Source of the DNA: Sphingomonas desiccabilis
GTDB taxonomy: Bacteria > Pseudomonadota > Alphaproteobacteria > Sphingomonadales > Sphingomonadaceae
Assembly: GCF_004135605.1 (NCBI RefSeq)
Contig: NZ_SDPT01000002.1
Coordinates: forward strand, 558,001-622,000
Direction of reading: 5' to 3'
DNA: 64,000 nucleotides
The first letter of the stretch is position 1. The number at the start of each line of letters is the position of its first letter. Both the position numbers and the translations under genes were made by a program. Below are positions 1-9,985 of the stretch, in pieces. Under the pieces are notes generated by a model, which was not told the origin of the DNA, searched no databases, and saw only the letters and a program-made list of their open reading frames with translations.

Positions 1-2
1 TC

Positions 3-431
3 GGCTCCCGCAGTCGACCGGCCTGGCGCGGTAACGAGCGCCCGTTCACCCGCGCCTCGCGCCAGGCGCTGCTGACCTCCGACCGCGCGCGCTATGAGGA
101 CGAGCTCTGGTGGCTGGAGGCGAACCCGGCCCATCGCACCGGACCGCCGAGCTGGGCATGGGTGCTGGAGGCGTTCCGGTCGACCCGCACGTTGAACGCG
201 AGCCCTGCGCTCGCCACGCTGGACGTTCCGGTACAGCTGCTGGTCGCGGACGGGGATGCGCTGGTCGATCCGGAGGCGGCGCTGGCGGTGGCGGCGCGGC
301 TCAAGCGGGCGACGCTGGTCCGCTTCGGACCGGAGGCCCGGCACGAACTGCTGCGCGAGACGGATGCGATCCGCGACCGTGCGCTCGCCGAGATCGACCG
401 ATTCCTGGCCGAAGTGCCGGTGCCGGCGTGA
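3..431 (+). CDS. alpha/beta hydrolase (lysophospholipase-like), 3' part
   Basis: The reading frame is open from the left edge of the window to a TGA at 429-431, so the 5' end and the nucleophile region are missing. About 142 residues remain. The tail fits the C-terminal half of a lysophospholipase/monoacylglycerol lipase-type alpha/beta hydrolase: a helical lid-like stretch rich in Trp/Arg (SDRARYEDELWWLEANP), then a strand followed by LLVADGDALVDP, which resembles the acid-residue strand, and a late His in PEARHELLRE that would be the catalytic His. The stop codon overlaps the GTG start of the next gene, so the two are probably cotranscribed. The substrate cannot be told. Confidence 0.75.
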   Translation, partial: GSRSRPAWRGNERPFTRASRQALLTSDRARYEDELWWLEANPAHRTGPPSWAWVLEAFRSTRTLNASPALATLDVPVQLLVADGDALVDPEAALAVAARLKRATLVRFGPEARHELLRETDAIRDRALAEIDRFLAEVPVPA

Positions 432-1522
432 CCCGCCGGATCGCCATCGTCGGCGCAGGCATGGCCGGCGCGAGCCTTGCCGCGATGATCGCCGGTACGG
501 ATTCGGTCGTGCTGCTGGAGGCGGAGGCGCACCCGGGCTTCCACGCCACGGGTCGCTCGGCGGCCTTCTGGTCGGAGACCTATGGGGGGCCCGGGGTGCA
601 GCCGCTCACCAGCGCGTCGGGGCCGTTCCTGCACCGGCCGCCGGCGGAGTTCGGGGGCGAGCCGTTCCTGGGCCAACGGGGCGAACTGATGATCGCGCCC
701 GCAGCGGACCCGGCAGCCCTGGACGCATTCGAGGCGCGGTTTGCCGGGTCGGGAATCGCGATGGTGCGCGAGGACGCGGCACTGCGGGTGCCAGGCCTGA
801 GAGGCGAATGGCAGGGCCTGTGGATGCCGAGCTGCGCCGACATCGACGTCGCGCGGTTGCACGGGGCCTTTCTTGCCCGCGCCCGCCGGATGGGCGCGAT
901 CCTGCGCTGCGACGCGATGCTGGTGGAGGCCCGGCGGGCGGCGGGAGGCTGGCGGCTGCGGCTGGGCGATGGCGCGGTGGTGGACGCCGACGTGCTCGTG
1001 AACGCGGCCGGCGCCTGGGCGGACCGAATCGCGGTGCTTGCCGGGGCCGCGCCGGTCGGCATCCAGCCCTATCGCCGCACCATGGTGCAGCTGCGCGTCG
1101 ATCCACCGGCGCCGCCGTCGCTGCCGGTGGTGATGGACGCGGCGGGTGGCTTCTACTTCAAGCCCGAGCCCGGCGGGCGCGTGTGGCTGACGCCGCATGA
1201 CGAGACGCCGGTGGAGCCCGGGGATGTGGCGGCGGAGGAGATCGACGTCGCCCGGGCGATCGACCGGATGCAGCGCGTCGTCGACTGGCGGGTCGAGGCG
1301 GTCGAGCGGCGCTGGGCCGGCTTGCGCAGCTTCGCGCCCGACCGGCTGCCGGTCTATGGCTGGGACCCGCGGGTCGAGGGGCTGTTCTGGTGCGCCGGGC
1401 AGGGTGGGTTCGGCATTCAGACCGCGCCCGCCGGCGCGGCGCTATCGGCGGCGCTGCTGGGACGGGGAACCATGCCGGCCGGCGTGGACGCCGGTCTCTA
1501 CCGTCCGGAACGGTTCGGCTGA
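428..1522 (+). CDS. FAD-dependent oxidoreductase, DAO family
   Basis: This 364-residue protein starts at GTG 428 inside the GTGA overlap with the previous stop. A longer in-frame ATG at 110 lies wholly inside the upstream gene and is rejected. The N-terminus has a Rossmann dinucleotide motif (IAIVGAGMAGAS, Gly9/Gly11/Gly14) followed by an acidic strand end (LLEAEAHPG). The C-terminus has the DAO-type second FAD segment (RRWAGLRSFAPDRLPVYGWDP and GLFWCAGQGGFGIQTAPA). The family oxidises amines or amino acids (glycine oxidase, D-amino acid dehydrogenase); the substrate is not evident. Coding with the hydrolase upstream suggests a small operon. The next gene is convergent, with 4 bases between stops. 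Confidence 0.85.
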   Translation: MTRRIAIVGAGMAGASLAAMIAGTDSVVLLEAEAHPGFHATGRSAAFWSETYGGPGVQPLTSASGPFLHRPPAEFGGEPFLGQRGELMIAPAADPAALDAFEARFAGSGIAMVREDAALRVPGLRGEWQGLWMPSCADIDVARLHGAFLARARRMGAILRCDAMLVEARRAAGGWRLRLGDGAVVDADVLVNAAGAWADRIAVLAGAAPVGIQPYRRTMVQLRVDPPAPPSLPVVMDAAGGFYFKPEPGGRVWLTPHDETPVEPGDVAAEEIDVARAIDRMQRVVDWRVEAVERRWAGLRSFAPDRLPVYGWDPRVEGLFWCAGQGGFGIQTAPAGAALSAALLGRGTMPAGVDAGLYRPERFG

Positions 1523-1526
1523 CGCC

Positions 1527-1988
1527 TCAGGCGGCGGCGCTCCGGCCGCCCGCCGCCATCGCCGCGTCGCTTGCGAGCTTGTCGGCGCGCTCGTTCTCCG
1601 GGTGGCCGGCGTGGCCCTTGACCCAGACCCACTTGATCTGGTGCGGCTTGGCGGCGGCGAGCAGCGCCTGCCAGAGTTCGGCGTTCTTCACCGGCTTCCT
1701 GTCGGCGGTCTTCCAGCCGTTCTTCTGCCAGCCTTTGATCCACTTGGTGAGGCCGTCCATCACGTAGCGGCTGTCGGTGGACAGCGTCACCTGGCACGGC
1801 CGCTTGAGGGCGTTCAGCCCCTCGATTGCGGCCATGAGTTCCATGCGATTGTTGGTGGTATGCGCCTCGCCGCCCGACATCTCGCGCTCATGCTCGCCCG
1901 AACGGATCACCACGCCCCAGCCGCCGCGGCCGGGATTGCCCTTGCACGCGCCGTCGGTAAAGATCTCGACGGAGGTCAGTTCGGTCAT
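1527..1988 (-). CDS. rnhA: ribonuclease HI
   Basis: This 153-residue protein degrades the RNA strand of RNA-DNA hybrids in the cytoplasm. The four catalytic carboxylates are in place: Asp12 ([12 protein letters not shown]), Glu50 ([10 protein letters not shown]), Asp72 (LSTDSRYV) and Asp136 (ERADKLA), with the His loop in [14 protein letters not shown]. The length matches E. coli RNase HI (155). The start was set at ATG 1988 because the longer in-frame extension is the antisense of thrB. The ATG overlaps the thrB stop (ATGA), so it is translationally coupled as the last gene of ispH-thrB-rnhA. Confidence 0.96.
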   Translation of the reverse strand: MTELTSVEIFTDGACKGNPGRGGWGVVIRSGEHEREMSGGEAHTTNNRMELMAAIEGLNALKRPCQVTLSTDSRYVMDGLTKWIKGWQKNGWKTADRKPVKNAELWQALLAAAKPHQIKWVWVKGHAGHPENERADKLASDAAMAAGGRSAAA

Positions 1989-2938
1989 CGAAACGCGTTC
2001 CTGTTGTTCTCGTACCAGTCGAGCCGCCGCAGATAGGCGAGCGGGTCCTTGCGCGTCACCAGCGCATCGGCGGGGGTGTTGATCCAGTCCCAGGCGCGCG
2101 TCAGCAGGAAGCGGATGCACGCCCCTTGCGCCAGCACGGGCAGCGCTGCGCGTTCCTCCGGCGAAAGGCCGAAGCCGGCTTCATAGCCCTCCAGCAGGGC
2201 GCGCCCGACGGCCGGATCGAGCGGAACGCCCCGGCCGTCGAAGCTCCACGCGGAGTGCATCACCGCCAGGTCGTAGGCGCGGACGTCGGTGCAGGCGAAG
2301 TAGAAGTCGATGAGGCCGGTGACCTCGTCCCCCAGCATCAGGACATTGTCGGGAAACAGGTCCGCATGGATCGCGCCGGTCGGCAGCTGGTGCGGCCAGG
2401 CGGCGAGGGTGCGGTCGAGTGCGCCGTCGACGCGCTCGCGCAGGCCGGCTTGGATGCTGTCGAGCCCGGGCGCGCATTGCTCGAACAGCTGCGGCCACGC
2501 CCCGACGCCCATGGAGTTGGGGCGGACCGGTGCGAAGTCGGTGAGCGCCGCGTGCATGCGCGCCATCGCCGCGCCCCCGGCGCGCGCCTGGGTGGGCGTC
2601 GGCTGGCTGAGCGACACGCCCGACAGGAACTCGATCAGGCAGGCGGGGCGGCCTTCCAGCGTCTGGATCACCATGCCGGTGCGGTCGGGCAGCGCGCGCG
2701 GCACCGGGTTGCCCGCATCGGCCAGCCGGTCGATCATCGCGAAGAAGAAGGGCAGGTCGCCCGCATCCACCCGCTTCTCGTACAGCGTCAGGATGAAGCG
2801 GCCGCGGGTGGTGTCGACCAGATAGTTGGAGTTCTCGACCCCTTCGGCGATGCCCTTGGCCGAAACCAGCGCGCCCACGTCATAGCGGGCGAGGAAGGCG
2901 CCGAGCGCCTCCGCCGAAACCTGCGTATAGACGGCCAC
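1985..2938 (-). CDS. thrB: homoserine kinase (APH-fold type)
   Basis: This 317-residue cytoplasmic kinase phosphorylates homoserine in threonine biosynthesis. It is the choline kinase/APH-fold form common in proteobacteria, not the GHMP form of E. coli. Visible motifs are an N-terminal nucleotide-binding sheet ([15 protein letters not shown]), the catalytic loop [12 protein letters not shown] (HxDxxxxN) and the metal-binding [17 protein letters not shown]. The gene lies 3 bases after ispH and overlaps rnhA. The ispH-thrB-rnhA order is familiar in alphaproteobacteria and supports the call. Confidence 0.94.
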   Translation of the reverse strand: MAVYTQVSAEALGAFLARYDVGALVSAKGIAEGVENSNYLVDTTRGRFILTLYEKRVDAGDLPFFFAMIDRLADAGNPVPRALPDRTGMVIQTLEGRPACLIEFLSGVSLSQPTPTQARAGGAAMARMHAALTDFAPVRPNSMGVGAWPQLFEQCAPGLDSIQAGLRERVDGALDRTLAAWPHQLPTGAIHADLFPDNVLMLGDEVTGLIDFYFACTDVRAYDLAVMHSAWSFDGRGVPLDPAVGRALLEGYEAGFGLSPEERAALPVLAQGACIRFLLTRAWDWINTPADALVTRKDPLAYLRRLDWYENNRNAFR

Positions 2939-2941
2939 CGG

Positions 2942-3916
2942 TCAGGCGGCAGCGGCTTCGAGGCCGCGGGGCAGCTTGAAGGTCAGGGTCTCGCGGGTCA
3001 TCTCGACCTCGCGCTCGTGGATCTCGTATCGCTCGGCAAGGCGATCGACCACTTCGCGCACCAGCATCTCGGGGGCCGACGCACCGGCGGTGAGGCCGAG
3101 CGAGCCGACACCCTCCAGCCACGCGAAGTCGATCTCGCTGCCGCGCTGGATCAGGTGCGATGGCGTGCCCTCGCGCTCGGCGACTTCAACCAGGCGCAGC
3201 GAGTTGGACGAATTGGGGGCGCCGATGACCAGTACCAGGTCGCACGAAGAGGCGATCGCCTTGACGGCCGCCTGGCGGTTCGAGGTGGCGTAGCAGATGT
3301 CGTCGGCCTTGGGCGCCACGATCGCCGGGAATCGGCGCTGGAGCGTCGCCATGATGTCGGCGGTGTCGTCGACCGACAGCGTGGTCTGGGTGAGGAACGC
3401 GAGGTTGTTCGGATCGGCCGCTGTCACCGTTTCGGCATCCTCCACCGTTTCGATCAGCGTCATCTGACCCTGCGGCACCTGACCAAAGGTGCCGATCACT
3501 TCCGGGTGGCCGGCATGGCCGACGAACAGGATGTGGTGGCCGGTGGTCACCAGCCGCTCGGCTTGGCGGTGGACCTTCGACACGAGCGGGCAGGTGGCGT
3601 CGAGATATTCCAGGCCGCGATCTTCCGCTTCTGCCGGCACCGACTTGGGCACGCCGTGCGCGGAGAAGACCACCGGCACGCCGGCAGGAACCTCGTCCAG
3701 TTCCTCGACGAAGATCGCACCCTTGGCGCGCAGGCTGTCGACGACGAACTTGTTGTGGACGATCTCGTGCCGGACGTAGACGGGCGCGCCGTGCTTCTCG
3801 ATCGCGAGCTCGACGATGCGGATCGCCCGGTCGACGCCGGCACAGAAACCGCGGGGCGCCGCGATCAGCAGCTCGAGGACGGGCTTGGCAGCGGGCGGCG
3901 TGGCGGGATCGGTCAT
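2942..3916 (-). CDS. ispH: 4-hydroxy-3-methylbut-2-enyl diphosphate reductase
   Basis: IspH makes IPP and DMAPP from HMBPP in the last step of the MEP isoprenoid pathway, using a [4Fe-4S] cluster. The 324-residue protein has the three cluster Cys residues: Cys25 (APRGFCAGV), Cys109 (DATCPLVSK) and Cys208 (ICYATSNRQ). It also has the diphosphate-binding His residues in VRHEIVHN and [15 protein letters not shown]. Upstream in-frame sequence runs antisense to the divergent lipoprotein gene, so ATG 3916 was chosen. About 115 bp separates it from that gene and should hold both promoters. It is the first gene of the ispH-thrB-rnhA operon. Confidence 0.96.
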   Translation of the reverse strand: MTDPATPPAAKPVLELLIAAPRGFCAGVDRAIRIVELAIEKHGAPVYVRHEIVHNKFVVDSLRAKGAIFVEELDEVPAGVPVVFSAHGVPKSVPAEAEDRGLEYLDATCPLVSKVHRQAERLVTTGHHILFVGHAGHPEVIGTFGQVPQGQMTLIETVEDAETVTAADPNNLAFLTQTTLSVDDTADIMATLQRRFPAIVAPKADDICYATSNRQAAVKAIASSCDLVLVIGAPNSSNSLRLVEVAEREGTPSHLIQRGSEIDFAWLEGVGSLGLTAGASAPEMLVREVVDRLAERYEIHEREVEMTRETLTFKLPRGLEAAAA

Positions 3917-4031
3917 CACCCTGGCGCATCTACGCGATTGCTTGCGCGCTTGAAAGGCGCTTCCTATGCTGGCGACGGTCCGGGTCGGCGCTAGCGCGGC
4001 GGCCCGTTCGTCGTGAAAGGTGTACTCCCCT

Positions 4032-4679
4032 GTGATCGTCCGAACGCTCGCTGTTTCCGCTGTCGCGCTCCTCGCTCTCGCGGGGTGCAGCCGTAAAGGC
4101 GAGATCGACGTGACCCGTGGCGTGGGCATCACCAGCGTCCGCTCCGCCTGCCCGGCGGCCGGCGTGCCCGCCGGCACCGGCGACATCACCCTGTTCGATC
4201 CGGCCGGCAACCAGCTGGCGAGCGCGATCGACGTGACCGCGACGATCACCAACGTGCGCGCCACCTGCAACGAGTCGGGCGAGGACATCGTCTCCACCGT
4301 CACCTTCGACATCCAGGCGCGCCGCACCCGCACCGATGGCGCACGCCAGGTCGACCTGCCGTACTTCCTGACGGTGGTGCGCGGCGGATCGCAGGTGGTG
4401 GCCAAGCGCATCAACCATGCCGTGCTCGACTTCCCGGCCGGCGAGGCGCGCGCGCAGGCGACCGGGAGCGCGACCGCGGTGGTGCAGCGCTCGGCCGCGA
4501 CGCTGCCCGACGCGATTCGCCAGCAGATCGTCCGCCCGCGCAAGGCCGGCGCAGAGGATGCCGCGGTCGATCCACTGTCGACGCCGGAAGTGCGCCAGGC
4601 CGTGCTCAACGCCTCGTTCGAGGCGCTGGTCGGCTTCCAGCTGACCCAGGACCAGCTGCGCTACAACGTCACGCGCTGA
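4032..4679 (+). CDS. predicted lipoprotein of unknown function
   Basis: The product is about 215 residues with a short hydrophobic leader ending in a lipobox (LLALAGC), so it is probably lipidated and periplasm-facing. No catalytic motif is recognised; the mature part has immunoglobulin-like beta-strand character ([26 protein letters not shown]) and a conserved-looking polar C-terminus. GTG 4032 was chosen because a GAAAGG ribosome site at 4015-4020 is well spaced for it; GTG 4020 in the same frame overlaps that site. The gene is divergent from ispH and ends 100 bases before the glycine riboswitch. Confidence 0.72.
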   Translation: MIVRTLAVSAVALLALAGCSRKGEIDVTRGVGITSVRSACPAAGVPAGTGDITLFDPAGNQLASAIDVTATITNVRATCNESGEDIVSTVTFDIQARRTRTDGARQVDLPYFLTVVRGGSQVVAKRINHAVLDFPAGEARAQATGSATAVVQRSAATLPDAIRQQIVRPRKAGAEDAAVDPLSTPEVRQAVLNASFEALVGFQLTQDQLRYNVTR

Positions 4680-4781
4680 TCTGGCGCCGGCCTAATCGAC
4701 TCGCGCCGCGCGAGGCCGATTGACTCGGCTCCGCGGCCGAGCCAGAGCGAAACCGTCGATGGTCGGACAAAACGGCCATGG

Positions 4782-4980
4782 GCACGCGCGGGAGAGCGCC
4801 GCCGGCCTTGCAGGCCGCATGCGGCCGCCGAAGGAGCAACCGCCCCGGAATCTCTCAGGCTAAAGGGACCGCGCGCGCCAACGACACTCTGGAAAGCGCG
4901 CCGTGATTTCGGCGCCACCGAAGGGGTAAGCGTGGGGTGCCCGCGCGAAAGCTCTCAGGTTCCGTGACAGAGGGGGCGGC
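4782..4980 (+). promoter_or_regulatory. tandem glycine riboswitch upstream of gcvT
   Basis: Two consecutive glycine aptamers are visible in the 355-base leader between the lipoprotein gene and gcvT. Aptamer 1 (about 4782-4872) shows CGGGAGAGC, CCGAAGGAGCAA and TCTCAGGCTAAAGGGACCG. Aptamer 2 (about 4883-4977) shows ACACTCTGGAAAGCG, CACCGAAGGGGTAAG and CTCTCAGGTTCCGTGACAGAGGGG. These are signature blocks of the class. Glycine binding would switch on the glycine cleavage operon. The 57 bases from the second aptamer to the gcvT ATG hold no clear T-tract terminator, so control at translation or through a Rho-type mechanism is possible. Confidence 0.93.
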
Positions 4981-5034
4981 GGGGACGCGGGGAGGCCTGT
5001 GTCTGCGTCGTGCCGACCTGCCGGAGACTGCGCA

Positions 5035-6216
5035 ATGAGCGACCCGAATTCCTCCCAAGATGCGGACGGCCTGGAGCCGATCGCCCCTTCGCTGCTGCCG
5101 CTCGATGCGTGGCATCGCGCCAAGGGCGGCCGCATGGTGCCCTTCGCCGGCTATGTGATGCCGGTGCAGTATGAAGGCATCATGGCCGAGCATCTGTGGA
5201 CCCGCCAGCACGCCGGCCTGTTCGACGTCAGCCACATGGGCCAGCTGCTGTTCACGGGCGAGGGCGTGGCCCAGGCGTTGGAAGCGCTGCTGCCCGGTGA
5301 CCTCCAGGTGCTGGCGGCCAACCGCATGCGCTATTCGCTGCTGCTCGCCGACAACGGCGGCATCCTCGACGACCTGATGGTGACCCGCCTGCCGGAAGCG
5401 CATCCATTCGGCGAGGCGGGCGAGCCGGTGCCGGCCGGCGAGGCCTTCTACATGGTCGTGAACGGCGCCACCAAATACGACGACCTCGGCCATCTGCGCG
5501 AGGCGCTGCCCGACTCGATCACCATCAACCACCTGGAAGATCGCGCGCTGCTGGCGCTGCAGGGGCCGGAGGCGGTCACCACGCTCGCACGCCTGATCCC
5601 CGGCGTCGACGCGCTGCGCTTCATGACCGCGGGTGCGTTCGAATGGGCCGGCCATGCGCTGTGGATCAGCCGCTCGGGCTATACCGGCGAGGACGGCTGC
5701 GAGATCTCGCTGCCGGCCGAGGCGGTCGAGGCCTTCGCCGACGCGCTGACCGCCGAGGCAGAGGTCCAGCCGATCGGCCTGGGCGCCCGCGACTCGCTGC
5801 GCCTGGAGGCGGGCCTGCCGCTCTACGGCCACGACCTGGACGAAGAGACCACGCCGGTCGCCGCCGACCTGGGCTTCGCGCTGTCGAAGCGCCGTCGCGA
5901 GGAGGGGGGCTTTCCTGGCGCCGAGCGCATCCTGGCCGAGCGTGCCGAGGGGCCGGCGATCAAGCGCGTCGGCCTGCGCGTCGACGGCCGCCAGCCGGTG
6001 CGCGAGGGCGCGACGGTTGTCGATCAGGCCGGCAAGACCATCGGCCGCGTGACCTCGGGGGGCTTCGCCCCCAGCGTCGGCGCGCCGATCGCCATGGCCT
6101 ATGTGCCGGCCGCACTTGCGGTCGCCGGTACCGAAGTCACCCTGTCCCAGCGCGGCAAGACCCATACTGCAGAGGTCGTGCCGATGCCGTTCATTTCCCA
6201 CCGTTACGTCCGCTAA
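5035..6216 (+). CDS. gcvT: aminomethyltransferase, glycine cleavage T protein
   Basis: The T protein releases ammonia and passes the methylene group from the aminomethyl-lipoyl H protein to tetrahydrofolate. The 393-residue product has the typical FDVSHMGQ motif, the substrate-site stretch MVVNGATKYDD, the folate-domain SRSGYTGEDGCEIS and the late GLGARDSLRLEAGLPLYGHDLDE. ATG 5035 was chosen because CCGGAG at 5021-5026 is well placed and the upstream in-frame GTG lies in the leader. It is the first gene of gcvT-H-PA-PB and sits directly after the glycine riboswitch. Confidence 0.96.
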   Translation: MSDPNSSQDADGLEPIAPSLLPLDAWHRAKGGRMVPFAGYVMPVQYEGIMAEHLWTRQHAGLFDVSHMGQLLFTGEGVAQALEALLPGDLQVLAANRMRYSLLLADNGGILDDLMVTRLPEAHPFGEAGEPVPAGEAFYMVVNGATKYDDLGHLREALPDSITINHLEDRALLALQGPEAVTTLARLIPGVDALRFMTAGAFEWAGHALWISRSGYTGEDGCEISLPAEAVEAFADALTAEAEVQPIGLGARDSLRLEAGLPLYGHDLDEETTPVAADLGFALSKRRREEGGFPGAERILAERAEGPAIKRVGLRVDGRQPVREGATVVDQAGKTIGRVTSGGFAPSVGAPIAMAYVPAALAVAGTEVTLSQRGKTHTAEVVPMPFISHRYVR

Positions 6217-6228
6217 GGAGCGCCGTCG

Positions 6229-6600
6229 ATGAGCCGTTATTTCACCGAAGAGCATGAGTGGGTCGAAGTCGACGGCGACGTCGCGACCGTCGGCATCACC
6301 GAATATGCCCAGAGCCAGCTGGGCGACGTCGTGTTCGTCGAAGTTCCCGACGAGGGTCGCGCACTCTCCAAGGGCGACGACGCGGCGGTGGTGGAGTCGG
6401 TGAAGGCCGCCTCCGACGTCTACACCCCGGCCTCCGGCACGGTGGTGGAGGGCAACCCGGCGCTTGAAGCCAATCCGGCGCTCGTCAACGAGGACCCGGA
6501 AGGCGAGGGTTGGTTCTTCCGCCTGACGCTCGCCGACGCCTCCGAGCTGGAAGGGCTGATGGACGCGGACCAGTACGCGGCGTTCGTCGCCAAGCTCTAA
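6229..6600 (+). CDS. gcvH: glycine cleavage system H protein
   Basis: This 123-residue carrier protein shuttles the aminomethyl group between P, T and L proteins on a lipoyl arm. The lipoylated residue is Lys59 in [12 protein letters not shown]. The N-terminal [23 protein letters not shown] and the C-terminal [15 protein letters not shown] are family hallmarks. It follows gcvT by 12 bases with an AAGGAG ribosome site (6214-6219) and is clearly part of the same operon. A 273-base gap with palindromic repeats separates it from gcvPA. Confidence 0.97.
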   Translation: MSRYFTEEHEWVEVDGDVATVGITEYAQSQLGDVVFVEVPDEGRALSKGDDAAVVESVKAASDVYTPASGTVVEGNPALEANPALVNEDPEGEGWFFRLTLADASELEGLMDADQYAAFVAKL

Positions 6601-6610
6601 CCCCAAGTCC

Positions 6611-6630
6611 TGCCGGCTGCGAGGCCGGCA
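6611..6630 (+). terminator. small hairpin after gcvH
   Basis: A seven-base-pair stem (TGCCGGC/GCCGGCA, six-base loop) begins 10 bases after the gcvH stop. There is no T-tract, so it is a weak terminator at best. It may serve as an RNA-stability hairpin that lets gcvT-H mRNA outlast the gcvP part. Confidence 0.35.
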
Positions 6631-6688
6631 TCTCGGGCGGGTGGCTCTTGTGGAGCATACCCGCCGCAGGAGAACCCGGCGGTCGCCG

Positions 6689-6838
6689 GACCTTTGCAAA
6701 AGGCGCAACAGGCGCCCAGATACTCCCGTATCCCTGCGCAGGCAGGGATCCAGGGCCAGGCAGAACACCGGCTTGCGGCGTCTGGAACCCTGGGCTCCTG
6801 CTTTCGCAGGAGCACGAAGCGGGGCTTTCGCAAAGGTC
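6689..6838. repeat. REP-like palindromic element between gcvH and gcvPA
   Basis: A 150-base element of nested dyads fills the gcvH-gcvPA gap. The outer arms GACCTTTGCAAAAG (6689-6702) and CTTTCGCAAAGGTC (6825-6838) pair at 13 of 14 positions. Inside are two perfect 8-bp-stem hairpins with 4-base loops: ATCCCTGC/GCAGGGAT at 6730-6749 and GCTCCTGC/GCAGGAGC at 6794-6813. They are flanked by facing CAGGG and CCCTGG segments. Such paired hairpins resemble bacterial interspersed mosaic (REP/BIME) elements. It carries no gene. Confidence 0.7.
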
Positions 6839-6873
6839 TTACGGGCACCGGGCTACTGTCCCGAAGGATCGCC

Positions 6874-8232
6874 ATGCGCTACCTGCCTTTGACCCAGCCC
6901 GACCGTGAGGCGATGCTCGCCGCGGTGGGCGCGTCCTCCGTCGACGCGCTGTTCGCCGATGTGCCGGAGGCCGCGCGCCTCGACGGGCCCATTCCCGGCC
7001 TGCCAAACCATGCCAGCGAGCTCGCCGTCGAGCGCCACCTGTCGGCGCTTGCCGCCAAGAACCTCGCCGCCGGCACCGCGCCGTTCTTTCTCGGCTGCGG
7101 CGCCTATCGCCACCATGTCCCGGCGAGCGTCGACCATCTGATCCAGCGCGGCGAGTATCTCACCGCCTACACGCCCTATCAGCCGGAAATCGCGCAGGGC
7201 ACGCTGCAGATGCTGTTCGAGTTCCAGACGCAGGTCGCGCAGCTGTTCGGCTGCGACGTGGCCAACGCGTCGATGTACGACGGCTCGACCGCCTGCTGGG
7301 AAGCGATCACCATGGCGCGCCGGGTCACCCGCCGCGGCAAGGCGATCCTGTCGTCGGGGCTGCACCCGCACTATGTCTCGGTCGCGAACACCATGGCGAA
7401 GTTCACCGGCGACGTGCTGGAGACCTCCGCGCCGACGCTCACCGCCGACACCGATGCCGAGGCGCTGATCGCCGCGATCGACGGCGACACCTCGTGCGTG
7501 GTCGTACAGTATCCCGACATCCTCGGCCGCATCCCGGACCTGCGCCCGATCGCCGAGGCGGCACACGCCAACAAGGCGCTGCTGATCGCCGTTGTCACCG
7601 AGCCGGTGGCGCTGGGCGCGATCGCCTCGCCGGGCGAACTGGGCGCCGACATCGTCGTGGGTGAAGGCCAGTCGCTGGGCGTCGGGCTGCAGTTCGGCGG
7701 GCCGTACGTCGGCCTGTTCGCCTGCTCGGACAAGCTCGTCCGCCAGATGCCGGGACGTTTGTGCGGCGAGACCGTGGATGCCGAGGGCAAGCGCGGCTTC
7801 GTGCTGACGCTGTCGACCCGCGAGCAGCACATCCGCCGCGAAAAGGCGACGTCGAACATCTGCACCAACTCGGGGCTGTGCGCGCTCGCCTTCTCGATCC
7901 ACATGACGCTCTTGGGCGAAAAGGGCCTGCGCCAGCTCGCCGCGAGCAATCACGCGCGCGCCGTGGCTGCGGCCGACCGGCTGGCGAAGGTGCCGGGCAT
8001 CGAGCTGGTCAACACCAGCTTCTTCAACGAGTTCACGCTCAAGCTGTCCAAGGAAGCGCGGCCGGTCGTCCGCACGCTTGCCGATCGCGGCGTGCTCGCG
8101 GGCGTGTCGCTCGGCCGGCTCTATCCGGGCGAGGCGGAGCTCGCCAACGGCCTGGTGGTGGCGGTGACCGAGACGGTGACCGCGGAAGATATCGAGACGC
8201 TCGCAACCGAGCTCGAAGAGGTGCTGGCATGA
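6874..8232 (+). CDS. gcvPA: glycine dehydrogenase (decarboxylating) subunit 1
   Basis: This is the N-terminal half of a split P protein, which with GcvPB decarboxylates glycine and loads the aminomethyl group on GcvH. The 452-residue product begins [15 protein letters not shown] and has the family's [24 protein letters not shown] and [11 protein letters not shown] segments. ATG 6874 was chosen because upstream in-frame codons run through the palindromic repeat. No strong ribosome site is seen beyond GAAGGA at 6863-6868. The stop overlaps the gcvPB start (ATGA). Confidence 0.95.
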   Translation: MRYLPLTQPDREAMLAAVGASSVDALFADVPEAARLDGPIPGLPNHASELAVERHLSALAAKNLAAGTAPFFLGCGAYRHHVPASVDHLIQRGEYLTAYTPYQPEIAQGTLQMLFEFQTQVAQLFGCDVANASMYDGSTACWEAITMARRVTRRGKAILSSGLHPHYVSVANTMAKFTGDVLETSAPTLTADTDAEALIAAIDGDTSCVVVQYPDILGRIPDLRPIAEAAHANKALLIAVVTEPVALGAIASPGELGADIVVGEGQSLGVGLQFGGPYVGLFACSDKLVRQMPGRLCGETVDAEGKRGFVLTLSTREQHIRREKATSNICTNSGLCALAFSIHMTLLGEKGLRQLAASNHARAVAAADRLAKVPGIELVNTSFFNEFTLKLSKEARPVVRTLADRGVLAGVSLGRLYPGEAELANGLVVAVTETVTAEDIETLATELEEVLA

Positions 8233-9800
8233 CGATCAACCAGAGCGGCTGGCGCCCCGAGATGGGCGGCAGCGACGAGGCCACCCAGGCGACCTTCACC
8301 GGCAACCGCGCGCTGATGCTCGAAGAGCCGCTGCTGTTCGAGATTGGCTCCACGCGCACGACCGGCGTCGACTTCGACGACGCGCCCGAGGCGCCGTCGC
8401 GCCTCGGCGGCATGGAGCGCAAGGACCCGATCGGCCTGCCGGGCCTGTCGGAGCCGGAGGCGGTGCGCCACTACACGCGTCTCAGCCGTCAGAACTATGC
8501 CATCGATCTGGGCCTGTTCCCGCTCGGCTCGTGCACCATGAAGCACAACCCGCGCCTGAACGAGCGCATGGCGCGGCTGCCTGGCTTCGCCGACGTGCAT
8601 CCGCTGCAGCCGGTCGACACGGTGCAGGGCGCGCTTGAGGTGATCCACCAGCTGGCGCACTGGCTGGTGACGCTGACGGGCATGGACTCGGTCGCGATGA
8701 GCCCCAAGGCGGGCGCGCATGGCGAACTGTGCGGCATCCTCGCGATCCGCGCGGCGCTGGAAGCGAAGGGCGAGGGCCACCGCAAGGTGATCCTGGTGCC
8801 CGAGAGCGCCCACGGCACCAACCCGGCGACCGCGGCCTTTGCCGGCTTCAAGGTCGAGGACATTCCCGCCACCGCCGAAGGGCGCGTGGACCTGGAGGCG
8901 CTGAAGGCGCGGCTGGGGCCGGACGTGGCGGGCGTGATGATCACCAACCCGAACACCTGCGGCCTGTTCGAGCGCGACATGCGCGCGATCAGCGACGCGG
9001 TGCATGGCGTCGGCGGCTATGTCTATTGCGACGGCGCCAACTTCAACGCGATCGTCGGGCGCGTGCGTCCGGGCGACCTGGGCATCGATGCGATGCACAT
9101 CAACCTGCACAAGACCTTCTCGACCCCGCACGGCGGCGGCGGACCGGGTTCGGGGCCGGTGGTGTTCTCGGCGGCGCTGACGCCGTTCGCACCGCTGCCC
9201 TTCGTCGAGAAGCAGGGCGACCGCTTCGCGCTGATCGAGGAAGAGACGGCGGGCGAGCATCATGCCGGCAGCTTTGGCCGCATGGTCGCCTTCCACGGCC
9301 AGATGGGCATGTTCACCCGGGCGCTCAGCTACATCCTCAGCCACGGCGCCGATGGCCTCAAGCAGGTGTCCGAGGACGCGGTGCTCAACGCCAACTATGT
9401 GCTGCGGAGCCTGGAGGACGTGCTCGACGCGCCGTTCGGCGGCAGCGGCCCGTGCATGCACGAGGCGCTGTTCTCGGACGAGGGGCTGGCCGAGGGCTTC
9501 ACGACGCTGGACGTGGCCAAGGGGCTCATCGATGAGGGCTACCACCCGATGACGATGTACTTCCCGCTCGTCGTCCACGGCGCGATGCTGATCGAGCCGA
9601 CCGAGACCGAGTCGAAGGCGGCGCTCGACCAGTTCATCGGCGCGCTGCGCTCGGTGGCGGAACGCGCCAAGGCCGGCGATCAGGCGCTGAAGGGCGCGCC
9701 GCACTTCGCCCCGCGCCGCCGCCTGGACGAGACCCAGGCCGCCCGCAAGCCGGTGTTGCGCTGGAAGGCGCCGCAGCCGGCGGCGCAAGCGGCCGAGTAA
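8229..9800 (+). CDS. gcvPB: glycine dehydrogenase (decarboxylating) subunit 2
   Basis: This is the PLP-binding half of the split P protein, 523 residues. The PLP Lys is Lys295 in the signature [35 protein letters not shown] and the HGTNPATA loop are further family landmarks. The start ATG 8229 overlaps the gcvPA stop by four bases, so equimolar synthesis by translational coupling is likely. The C-terminus ends in a family-external Ala/Pro-rich tail ([11 protein letters not shown]). A GC-rich hairpin follows 11 bases after the stop and should close the operon. Confidence 0.96.
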   Translation: MTINQSGWRPEMGGSDEATQATFTGNRALMLEEPLLFEIGSTRTTGVDFDDAPEAPSRLGGMERKDPIGLPGLSEPEAVRHYTRLSRQNYAIDLGLFPLGSCTMKHNPRLNERMARLPGFADVHPLQPVDTVQGALEVIHQLAHWLVTLTGMDSVAMSPKAGAHGELCGILAIRAALEAKGEGHRKVILVPESAHGTNPATAAFAGFKVEDIPATAEGRVDLEALKARLGPDVAGVMITNPNTCGLFERDMRAISDAVHGVGGYVYCDGANFNAIVGRVRPGDLGIDAMHINLHKTFSTPHGGGGPGSGPVVFSAALTPFAPLPFVEKQGDRFALIEEETAGEHHAGSFGRMVAFHGQMGMFTRALSYILSHGADGLKQVSEDAVLNANYVLRSLEDVLDAPFGGSGPCMHEALFSDEGLAEGFTTLDVAKGLIDEGYHPMTMYFPLVVHGAMLIEPTETESKAALDQFIGALRSVAERAKAGDQALKGAPHFAPRRRLDETQAARKPVLRWKAPQPAAQAAE

Positions 9801-9811
9801 GTGCATGCAGC

Positions 9812-9840
9812 CTCCTCCCGGGCGGGCCGTCCGGGAGGAG
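9812..9840 (+). terminator. hairpin ending the gcv operon
   Basis: An about 10-base-pair stem, CTCCTCCCGG paired with CCGGGAGGAG, starts 11 bases after the gcvPB stop. The stem is strong but is followed by AAGCGG and not by a T-tract, so termination may need help. Confidence 0.55.
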
Positions 9841-9985
9841 AAGCGGCCGACACGCGCGCGCGGGCGCCTATCGTCGGGACCACGCCGGAACCGGCCAAGT
9901 ATCGCCTACGTTGTTCCGAATAGTTCACGCTCCGTTCAACCGCTTTCTGCGATCAACGGCTCATCTCTATTCGGGAGATTTTCCC

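Noticed and set aside
110..427. Upstream extension of the FAD oxidoreductase from ATG 110
   Set aside because: The extension lies inside the hydrolase gene in another phase and lacks a Rossmann start; GTG 428 fits the motif.
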